From assembly GCA_027382625.1 (NCBI GenBank), contig JAJKFJ010006438.1, positions 1 through 17,670 of the forward strand: 17,670 nt of DNA. Reading direction: 5' to 3'. The notes beneath the pieces were generated by a model. It did no database searches and was not told where the DNA came from. It saw nothing but the letters and a program-made list of their open reading frames with translations. Positions 1-7,535 of this stretch are shown in pieces. The stretch comes from Tetmemena sp. SeJ-2015. Its lineage: Eukaryota > Ciliophora > Spirotrichea > Sporadotrichida > Oxytrichidae. Positions within the stretch are counted from its first letter, which is position 1. Each line of letters starts with the position of its first letter. A program made the translations under genes and the position numbers.

Positions 1-167
1 AATTTCCATTTTATACTTAGAATTATTTACAACCTTTAATTTGCTTTAATATAACTATAAAATACTTTTAAAGCATCTTTACCTTTTGATATTAATGAAT
101 TTATTGAATTTGACAAAATATGTTTTTTTATTATTCTATTACAACTTAATTCAATCACTGGGAGCAT
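1..167. other. AT-rich 3' flank, no gene seen
   Basis: AT-rich sequence downstream of the TGA stop at 168-170 of the minus-strand coiled-coil gene. It probably holds the 3' untranslated end of that gene. I see no reading frame, repeat or telomeric sequence. Confidence 0.5.
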
Positions 168-3100
168 TCATAATTAGGTTGTGTTATTGATGGTCGATTG
201 TTGCGCTGCCTGAAAATTAAAACTATAATTAAATTCCATATTTCTAATCTGGTTGATATCTATTTCGCCAGAACTTTGGTTAGAAGAGAAGTCTAGTTTA
301 TGCTTTTCGTAGCTCTGAGTTTGTCCCTCCAATATCATAAAACTGCTCTGGTTGTTTAAAATTAACTCTAAAAATAATTAAAGTTTGGGAGCTCGTAGTT
401 GCCTTGAAGAGTCTACAAATATTTCCTGTCTCCGAGGATGGTTCCATCTATTGTAACTTGCTTGTAGTCTACTATGCTGTTGTTCTTTTTCTTTTGCAGT
501 TTGAATTGTGTATTCAATATATAAAATAACATAAACGTCAAATAGTATAAATTATGATGATTGGGAAGTCCGGAAATAGTTCCAATCTTGTAACGGTTGC
601 TCCTCTTTATGTTGTTTATACCGTTTTAAACAGTTTCCCTTCTTGATGGGTGCCCATAAATGTTGAATAATCTTATGTCGTTCGCACTCACAATTTATTA
701 AGAAAAACCATCTCAATTAAAAAATAGACAATAATACTCATTCTGTTTTTATTACAGATTTCTTAAATAAAATAATTTAATTATATCAAATTAATATAAA
801 TTTTAGTATATTTAAAAATTATTTAGACAAGAACAATCAATAATTTATCCTTTATAAATTTGCTGAATAAGTAAGAATTAACAACTCAATGAGGAAGATA
901 GATATATAAATCTCACCTTTTTGGAATAATAAAAATAAATTAAAGGATTTATATGCTGCTACTCAAATTAAATAAGTCTTATAAAGTGAAAATTTTATTA
1001 AAGAAAATTAAATTAGGCATTAAATTAAAATAGAATAAATCAGTGTCAGTTGAAGGGTGTCAAATTTAATTAATTATTAGACCTTTCGATTCAGCATCAA
1101 TTTTAAAGAACTTTATATCCTTGTAAGATTTTTGAAGGAGTGCTCAGTCAAGAGTTATAAGCGACACAAATTGTGATTAAGATGAATATTACGATGAAGA
1201 GGAATGCGAGGATCATATCTTACTGCAGAGAGGCGCTACAAAGATTATTATAGAAGAAACTCATATTAATTTTTTATTCTTTATCGAACAAGCTGCAGAT
1301 CAGGGGATGTTTGAGCGATTTCTACTGCCACGAAGTTGCAACTCTCCATTTATTATTTTAATCAATCACCGATTTTAATTAAATTCTCAACTATAATATC
1401 TAATTATTTTTTGATTAAACTAAGATTCTTATTACTACCAGGATTGATGATGGAGTAGTTAATAGCAAATGGTGACGCCCCACTTCCAGGCGGTTCTGAA
1501 TTTTGGTTAGCTTATAACGCAAATATTTAATTGTCATTAGGGTTAAATAGTCCGAGATGCGGAAGAATGTTTATAGGCTTTCCAATTCCTATTTTTGCAA
1601 ATTAGCTTGGTTGGATGTTTATAGTCGGCTGATACTACTGTCTGAGCGTCACTTAATTTTAAAACTAATTCTTCAGAGATTTCTTACTTTAAAATATTTA
1701 TGATAATTATATTGCAAATAAAATTTATTATGTTCTTTTTAATTATTTCTGTGATTGTGAATTCTTGAGTGTGGTAAATGTTTTATCTTATTGAGCTAAT
1801 TCAAAGGGTTTTAGGTTTTACATATTCAAATACTTGGCTTTTTTATGGAGAGTAAGTGGATAAAATAAATATGGCATCTCCAAGTTATAGGTAAGAATTT
1901 AATAGATGATTAAGTGTATTAGGAATGTTAATTAAAAAAATTATAAATTATTTATTGCTACAATGGAAGCCTTTGTACTTCATTGCTTTGATTCATCTAC
2001 TGCTTGGATAATTCGTCATTCTACAAGTAACACCAGTATACGAAAACTACATGAGTAAGTACAATTTGAGTCATTTAATCCCCAATGATGAAATTTCATT
2101 CCAAATTTAATAAAATAAATGAGTAAAGTAAAAAGCACTCTATTTTAAAAGCTAAATTTGATTTGCTAATTGAATTAATTTTAGAATTCTCAAGTTTATT
2201 CTCTTATTGGGGTTTCTACTAATTGCTTTCATAAATATCTAGAAAAGTATCTTGCACAACTCGCTGTTCTTTTTCAAAATAGTGTTCTAAAATAATTAAA
2301 AAGAGCCAAACTTCCTATATAGTAGTTATTTTTGAAAATATAGCAATTGTACTGTCTATTGTTTTACTAGGTGTGTATTTCGCTAAATAAATGAATTCAC
2401 TAAATCAAAAAATTCTTGAGTATAATCTTTGAAGCTTTCTGAGGGCTGTTCAAAGTGCCAGTCATTGACATTTTGGAAATGTTTGCTTGTCTATGGCCTA
2501 TTAGTGGCTCTAGGATAATTTATCCTCCTTTTCTAATGAACTAGTCTTGTGTAAAATCTGGATTAAAATAAACCCTATTGCCCTGCACATCTTAAATTTC
2601 TGTGTTTAGTCCAATTTCAAGCAGACTTTGATTCTTTTTGTCCACTGATTGGTCAAATGAGTTATTTACTACACGAGATTTTTCAGGCTTGCTTCCTAAT
2701 CTTCTTGAACCCTATTGATTAAACAATCAAATAATTAATTATTTGGAAAAAAAAGTTGAATATCGCAATTTTAAATAAGAAAATTATACATCATCATCTT
2801 GAAAGGTTAAATGGCAAAAAATTAAAATATATAGCACTTTTTTATTCGAAAAGGAATATCTAATTTTTTAAGCATGAATTTTATTAATTGATCTAATTTT
2901 AATATATTGAAAGTCACAATTAAAAATGAGAAGTGCTTTTATACATTTTTATTATATCATCCGTAAATTATAACTATAATATCTCAGTATTACATTTAAT
3001 ACTTTTCTTAAACCAATAAAAAATATTATGGATCGATTAAGTCTTTTAAAGGTCTTAGGCTACAAATAGACCTAGCCTGAAATAGTAGCTCCACCTTCTT

Positions 3101-5128
3101 GAATATCAATTAACTGTTTAGATTAATCAATTATCTGCTTATGAAGATATATTCCCCCAATTCCAGCACCACTACCTCTAACCTTATTTAAATGCCAATC
3201 CTCAATCGCTTTCTATCTTTCCTCTTCCTTTTCCATTCTCTTTTTATCATCCTATAATGTTCTTTTGTTCTCCTCTTCTAATTTCTTTTTCATCTGATCA
3301 ATTACTCTTTGCTTTCTTGCCTCCTCTTTCTTTCTGAGTTATTCCTGCAATTACTTCTTCCTTTCCTCTTCCTCCCTTAAATTTTATTCCCTTTCACTCA
3401 TTTCCCTTTTCATTTGCTCTAGTTGCTGCTTTCTCTTTTCCTCTATTCTCTTCTGAAATCCCTCTTCTGCTCTTCTTCGCTTCTCTTCTAATTCTTTCTC
3501 ACTTTGTTCTCTTTTCTATTGAAACTCCTTTAGAATTCTCTCCTTCCTAAGTGCTTCTTCTTGCAGAAACACTTCCTGCTTTTAAACAGCTTCATTCTGC
3601 TTTTAAAGGATATAGTCATTCACCTTATCTTCATCTTGTGATGATTAATAAATGAAGATATTTATATCAGATTCAAGCTCGAGAAGTTGGCTGAGACTAT
3701 TTTTCTTAGTTTTAAAGTATAGTTTGAAGTCTTCTACATCCATCATTTCCAAACAGATGGAGCTGAGTTAAGATTCTATTTGAGCTAAATGCCTCTTAGC
3801 TTCTTCATTAGAAGATTAATGAGATGATACTAGCAAAGAACTAACCTTCAAATTCAAATACACAAGTATATCAAGCACACAGTTCTCAAATGACTTAGAT
3901 CGTAATTTATGGCTCTCTAACGTCTCTCCAGGGATATAAAGCTTCTTTTAATTCAAACAGAGAAGCTTTGAAAGAACTTAATTTAAATTTACAAACTTGT
4001 AAGGCTATGGATATCAACTTAGACCTCTACTCTAGATTAGTTTCTCCTTCTTCATTATTTGAAGTTTCTTTCGCTTAAAATAGCTCCTCCTTAAAAATCT
4101 GTAGGTTTTAATGTGCTATAGCATAAATAGTCTGCAAATGCTTTGAAGGAAAATTCAAAAGATTCATTACATAGGATGGTATATCGTGATTCTTAACTAG
4201 TACGATAAGTGCTGGTTTTGAAAAATGATTATTAATTTACATTCCTCAAAATTTACTTTACTTTACTTTTACTTACAAAAGATTCATTATGTATACCTTT
4301 TTGAATTACAAATTCTTGAACATGCTTATTACGCTTTCCAGTACTCCAATTTTACAAGACACTGGCAAAATGTTATCTTGTTAGCTGCTATCCATCAGAT
4401 TGAAAATTTTGTTGAATGAGTAATTTACAAAAAAATACATTTATAAGTCTTCTTCAGTAAAGCAAGCATAGTTATAATTACTTGCAAGGGAATTCAGTGC
4501 GCTGAGAGAGTCTTGATGTTCTTTTTCACTGAAAATCTCCCAGTTTTTAAGTGTACCCACTATCTTGTTCAAAGCTGCATTGAAATCTCTCTTAAAGTTT
4601 ACACTCTGCTAGTTTAGAGCTAATTTAAATCGAAATTAAATTCCTAGCTGCTACTTGCTCCACCACTGTTTTAAATTTGTTTGCCATAATTTATGGTTAC
4701 AACTGAGACTCCTCTAATGACTCTGGAATTTAATCTCGCTGAGATAAGAATTACTATGCCTATTGTTATTGAAGACTAAACTTTGCAAAGCTAGTCTATG
4801 ACATCGAATTTATACTCTTGGTTAAGGTGAGCGGTGGCTACATTTTAGAATAGGTTGCTTTTGGGGAGAGTCTTGGTTTTAGAAGCTTAGACTAGTCTCT
4901 TAAGCTGTAGGGACTGCTCATTTGTAGATCGATGAGCTTTTTATCTTACTAATTTTCTGCTCCTTCAAAATTATAATATAAATGAGTATGAGGGGCTATG
5001 GTTTTATTTCGTTACTATTTTCTCTTTTTAAGTCTGGCTGGTTTGCTATGTCTGAGCTATTCGAGCTACTTTATTGGGTAGATACCTTCATCTATTTTCC
5101 TTCGTAAGTCTATCCCCTAGCTTTAACT
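168..5128 (-). CDS. Large coiled-coil protein of unknown family (germline copy, IES-interrupted)
   Basis: I do not recognise the family. Joined at the pointers listed separately, the minus strand gives one frame of about 1,200 residues ending at TGA 168-170, with TAA and TAG read as Gln. In order: a Ser/Gln-rich N-terminal part (4700-5128); a probably helical region (3650-4600); a charged Lys/Glu/Arg-rich coiled coil of about 150 residues (3190-3620, e.g. EEERKKQLQEQLRKKEEARK); a Gly-rich turn (GSGAGIGG); then a polar C-terminal half with a hydrophobic stretch near 2085-2150. The start codon is not fixed: the open frame reaches about 5128 without an ATG, the first in-frame Met is near 4931 (MSSPYSLRDQ), and an upstream exon is possible. 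The part right of 2400 is well supported. The part from 168 to 2400 depends on several short-pointer joins and is less certain. A cytoskeletal role is only a guess from the coiled coil. Confidence 0.65.
358..386 (-). other. Candidate IES, 29 bp, pointer GTTT/AAAC
   Basis: GTTT occurs at 354-357 and 383-386. Removing 29 bp joins minus-strand YELPN to NQSSFMILEG in frame and leads to the stop at 168-170. No GT...AG intron of suitable phase is present. The 4-bp pointer alone is weak evidence; the restored frame is the argument. Confidence 0.5.
709..1420 (-). other. IES, 712 bp, pointer AAAC/GTTT, carries repeat copy 1
   Basis: AAAC at 705-708 and 1417-1420 flank AT-rich DNA. Excision joins the minus-strand frame INPGSNKNLS to FSQQIVSANDIRLF without a stop. 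The left part (709 to about 984) is AT-rich with nothing recognisable. The right part is the dispersed repeat described separately. Confidence 0.6.
985..1394 (+). repeat. Germline-limited repeat, copy 1
   Basis: About 400 bp, similar base for base over most of its length to 9210-9615. The best-conserved block is CGAAGTTGCAACTCTCCATT, present in both copies. On the plus strand it carries a protein-like frame that is open after one TGA near 1132: SAQSRVIS near its start, ETHINFLFFIEQAADQGMFE in the middle and [15 protein letters not shown] near its end. Because it lies inside an IES it should be absent from the macronucleus. No terminal inverted repeats, transposase motif or C4A4 ends are seen, so the element class is unknown. 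Confidence 0.75.
1928..1965 (-). other. Candidate IES, 38 bp, pointer AATG/CATT
   Basis: AATG at 1924-1927 and 1962-1965. Removal joins NEVQRLPF to LIHLIIYQILTYNLEMPYLF on the minus strand and shifts to the frame that continues to the next coding block. The short pointer makes this tentative. Confidence 0.35.
2097..2108 (-). other. Candidate micro-IES, 12 bp, pointer AAATTT
   Basis: AAATTT occurs at 2091-2096 and 2103-2108, exactly 12 bp apart. Removing one copy and the spacer deletes the only in-frame TGA here and keeps the minus-strand frame open (SFILLNFIIGDQM). The DNA is AT-rich, so a chance repeat is possible. Confidence 0.4.
2404..2425 (-). other. Candidate IES, 22 bp, pointer TAA/TTA
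   Basis: TAA at 2401-2403 and 2423-2425. Without excision the minus frame ends at a TGA (2397-2399). With excision it continues as QKASKISEFIYLAKYTPSK. The 3-bp pointer is weak, so the gene may instead stop at 2397. Confidence 0.35.
2723..3040 (-). other. IES, 318 bp, pointer GATTAA (TTAATC on the coding strand)
   Basis: GATTAA at 2717-2722 and 3035-3040 bounds an AT-rich block without gene content. Excision joins PKTFKRLN directly to QQGSRRLGSKPEK in frame. Both sides are clearly coding and the spacer clearly is not, so this is one of the better-supported germline insertions in the window. Confidence 0.75.
3980..3998 (-). other. Micro-IES (19 bp, pointer AACTT) or 16-nt intron
   Basis: AACTT at 3975-3979 and 3994-3998. 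Removing 19 bp joins SIALQV to LSKLLCLNQKK in frame. A GT...AG reading at 3977-3992 would be a 16-nt intron and adds one Phe. Either restores the frame. The 16-nt intron would be shorter than the other introns here, so I favour an IES. Confidence 0.55.
4170..4289 (-). other. IES, 120 bp, 14-bp pointer
   Basis: CAAAAGATTCATTA (TAATGAATCTTTTG on the coding strand) is repeated exactly at 4156-4169 and 4276-4289, in the same codon phase. Excision joins FKKVYIMNLL to NFPSKHLQTIYAIAH. The spacer is AT-rich with in-frame TGA. A 14-bp repeat flanking a frame-breaking insert is the strongest single pointer in the window. Confidence 0.85.
4606..4654 (-). other. Intron, 49 nt
   Basis: GTAGCA...TAGCAG on the minus strand. 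Splicing joins MANKFKTVVEQ to SVNFKRDFNAALNK in frame; unspliced, the frame ends in TGA. Confidence 0.7.
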
Positions 5129-5540
5129 GTAAAGAACAATAAATTAAAAATTGAATTACCTAAAAAGATTAAAATATAAATTAATTTATTTAATTTCAAC
5201 ATAAGTAATTAGTAACAATTTAGTATATTTTTTGATTTCGCCTTTAAAAAGCTTATTTTCATGAGCTCATTAAGCATAGTTACAATTATTTAAGTGCTTA
5301 AGATCAAAATTTACTTATAGACAAAAGTTAATTCAAACTTATTTAGTTGCTTTCATTCAATATAAATAAGTCTAGACATCAATTTTAAGATTTTATAGAT
5401 TCTAAGATAACTGAAGATCGAGGAGGGAATCTTAAATTTTAGCTGTTTAAAACTCTATTAAAAAGCTTTAAAAAATAAATATATTGCTAAAAAGATTCAG
5501 TTGATTGCGTGTATAAAGTATAAAGCAAGCTTTTATTTAT
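5129..5540. other. AT-rich intergenic region
   Basis: Lies between the stop of the TTLL gene and the first supported codon of the coiled-coil gene, both minus strand. Very AT-rich. It should hold the 3' UTR of one gene and the 5' end of the other. A GTAATTC...TTACAG segment (about 5130-5162 on the minus strand) looks like a short intron next to the coiled-coil gene, but no convincing upstream exon is seen. No telomere addition signal recognised. Confidence 0.45.
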
Positions 5541-7365
5541 TCATTTTGCTCTAAATTTATAAGTTAATATAAAAATAAAAAGAATCTCAAACTCATTAGA
5601 TGGAGAGATTTATTCATTCTCAGGCTTAAATACAGGGTCGAGCACTATTTCAAACATATCATCTATCATTTTAGGGAGTAAATCTTTAATATAGTCGTTT
5701 GGAATTCCCAAGTATGGATTCGTATTCACTTCAATCAACCACACTCTCATATCTTCATCAATTAGGAAGTCGAATCCTAAAAATTCAAAGCAATTTTTCC
5801 GCTTGTTAGGGTTTAGTGTCTTCTTAAATTAATATGAGAAATATGTGCACAAAATATATCTTTGAAGAGTGATATACATCCAGCATTAGATCTTTAATCC
5901 TTTTTATAAAATGCTCCTAAACGTCTATATTTAACCCTGGAAACTCCTTATCAAGATACTCTTGAAACATTTCATAACCTATTGTGTTCCCATCTTCATG
6001 TTTTCCATAGTTATCTCCGTACTTCTGAAGACAGTTATTCGTCAAATGAACATAATTATTTTCATTAGCTAGAGAATAATCATCTGAGCTGGTTCTTAAA
6101 TATCCTTTCTTATAGAAGTAAAACTCATTTTTATGAGTGGCAATCGCCCATACTCTAATATCAAATTTTCTGCCCTTAAAGAGCAAAGGCTTTTCTATAT
6201 ATTTCTAAATAACCCAGTAAGAAAACATTGGCCTTGAGGTTAGAAATTTCTAAATGTCCTCGAGTTTGTTGAAAATTTCTATGCCTCTTCCTTGATTTAA
6301 ATTCGCGGGTTTAACTAGCCAGTAATTCCCCTAGCAATGCTTCTAAAACATAAATAACACTTTGGGGGTATTCTTTCTTTATTCGAAGCGCCGTCATTCC
6401 TACTAAAGTCTATAAATCTGGAAACAAACTGATGGTATTCATAAGTGTCGATAGAGGAAGATACAACAAAAGACGTTGGAGTAGAGTCAAATACACTGTA
6501 GCCATTTTCAACTATATATTGGTTAATCTATACTTTTTTACTTACTGGCTTCTTATTTATCTTTGTAATATTGCTTCAAAGTTCTTACTAAGCCCGTTTT
6601 AGTAGTGATACCTCTTATATTTTCCAAATGATTTATAACGTATGTACTACCTCTCTCTGGATCCCTCATTACTCTATCGATATGAGAGTACATCTATATT
6701 TTAAATAAAGAAGAGCGAATTATTTACCCTTAAATTGAAATTAGTTGGCCTCCAGATGAAGTTTGCCTTATCTAGGGAATCATCTTTAGGGATCTCTCTA
6801 AACTTTCCGTACCGCTACATGGCTTCCCTGATTACATTCGGACCATTACCCGGATAAACCGTAAAAGTATAGACTGTTAAATATATTACAATAAATATTG
6901 GGTGAGAACTAGGATCCTCTCTTTTATGCTGATCGTTATTGTTTTCCAATTTTGTTTTCGTGCTCGACATTTGAGGAGATTGATGAATTTAATTCCTTTG
7001 CTACTATGGTTGAGACAGGTGAGTAAATGTATTATAAATGAGATTTATCACACTCTCAAATTATCTTAATTACTAAAATTATTAATTATATTCGGTAAAA
7101 TTGATGCATCTCTTTTTAAAAATGTTTATATAGTACTGTTAGTTCCTATTTTAAATTGCTGGTGAGAAATTCAGTTTTACAGTGAGAAAACTAAACTTTT
7201 TTGAATCTTTACAACATTTTTTAGATATCGCCCATTTTTAGGTGTGGGTATGTTCAGATTTTAAGTATGAATTTCAAAAATTTACTCTATAGAAATATGG
7301 GGATATTTTACATCAAACGGCCATCGAAAAAGATCCGCAGACTAATTACTATTCATAACTTCCAT
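5541..7365 (-). CDS. Tubulin tyrosine ligase-like (TTLL) protein
   Basis: ATP-grasp ligase family that adds tyrosine, glutamate or glycine to tubulin tails, typically on axonemal microtubules. Start ATG 7363-7365 (MEVMNSNQSADLF) and stop TGA 5541-5543. After removing four introns (22, 34, 34, 28 nt) and two IESs (172, 20 bp) the coding length is exactly 1,515 nt, 504 residues plus stop. Family motifs in order: YTFTVYPGNGPNVI, FIWRPTN, MRDPERGSTYVINH, FDSTPTSFVV, ERIPPKHCQGNYWLVKPAN, NQGRGIEIF, IEKPLLFKGRKFDIRVW, GYLRTSSDDYS, NYVHLTNNCLQK, RKNCFEFLGFDFLIDED and WLIEVNTNPYLGIP. The nucleotide and Mg-binding core (KPxxxxxGRGI, RKFDIRVW, LTNN, ExNTNP) is intact, so an active enzyme is expected. 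Which modification it makes cannot be told from the motifs. The first 60 or so residues rest on one intron plus one IES join and are less sure; a downstream Met (MSSTKTKLE, 6970) is an alternative start. Confidence 0.9.
5823..5850 (-). other. Intron, 28 nt (TTLL gene)
   Basis: GTGCAC...TTTAAG on the minus strand. Splicing joins VYHSSKIYF to KTLNPNKRKNCFEFLGF, matching the family's conserved RKNCFE block. Unspliced, the frame reaches TGA. Confidence 0.8.
6343..6362 (-). other. Micro-IES, 20 bp, pointer CTT/AAG (TTLL gene)
   Basis: CTT at 6340-6342 and 6360-6362. Removing 20 bp joins ERIPPK to HCQGNYWLVKP, which fits the TTLL family consensus around this block. No GT...AG removal of the right phase gives this join. 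The alternative is a base error in the C5 run at 6364-6368. Confidence 0.6.
6512..6545 (-). other. Intron, 34 nt (TTLL gene)
   Basis: GTAAGT...ATATAG on the minus strand. Splicing joins YYKDKQEA to IENGYSVFDSTPTSF in frame. Confidence 0.8.
6694..6727 (-). other. Intron, 34 nt (TTLL gene)
   Basis: GTAAAT...ATATAG on the minus strand. Splicing joins IWRPTNFNLR to MYSHIDRVMRDPERGS in frame. Confidence 0.85.
7016..7187 (-). other. IES, 172 bp, pointer TGAGA (TCTCA on the coding strand)
   Basis: TGAGA at 7011-7015 and 7183-7187. With the neighbouring 22-nt intron spliced, excision joins NGRYLKNVFSQ to PQQQRNQIHQSPQMSS. The total gene length then becomes an exact multiple of three from start to stop. 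The spacer is AT-rich without gene content. Confidence 0.5.
7191..7212 (-). other. Intron, 22 nt (TTLL gene, first intron)
   Basis: GTAAAG...GTTTAG on the minus strand, right next to the IES junction. Needed to bring the first coding block of the TTLL gene into phase with the rest. Confidence 0.5.
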
Positions 7366-7535
7366 CGTATAAAATATTCTATTTATAATTTTAATACATG
7401 CTAGATATAAATTGAATTTTATACATTATTAGTCGCTGACATTAAAAAACAACCTACTTTAATGATTTTATAAGAATTTATAATTTCCGATTATCAATTA
7501 GTAATTCCATCTTCAGATTTTTAATCTTCAGAATG
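7366..7535. other. Short gap between dynein segment end and TTLL start
   Basis: AT-rich. On the minus strand the dynein frame runs into it after [14 protein letters not shown] coding (KAARG ends near 7538), with GTAAGT directly at the edge, and soon meets TGA. I see no microtubule-binding-domain sequence here. Confidence 0.5.

Noticed and set aside
985..1394. TBE-like or other complete DNA transposon
   Set aside because: No transposase motif, no inverted terminal repeats and no C4A4 telomere-like ends are visible; only a short decayed frame remains.
2051..2126. 8-bp direct repeat ATGAGTAA (2051-2058 and 2119-2126) as a pointer
   Set aside because: Removing the 68 bp between the copies breaks the reading frame, while the AAATTT repeat inside it removes the stop and keeps the frame.
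1430..2432. Plus-strand hydrophobic frames resembling a multi-pass membrane protein, with a TGA at 2430-2432
   Set aside because: The minus strand over the same stretch has a more ordinary composition (e.g. ANQNSEPPGSGASPFAIN, NDELSKQQMNQSNEVQRLP) and links in frame to coding on both sides. The plus-strand reading would overlap the neighbouring gene's end. Not fully excluded.
4225..4419. Plus-strand open frame of 64 codons
   Set aside because: It is antisense to well-supported minus-strand coding of the coiled-coil gene, overlaps the 120-bp IES, and has no similarity or coding texture of its own.
6364..6368. Single-base error in the homopolymer as the cause of the TTLL frame break
   Set aside because: It would restore the frame but leaves a segment that does not match the TTLL family, whereas the 20-bp AAG-pointer removal gives the expected PPKHC...WLVKP join.
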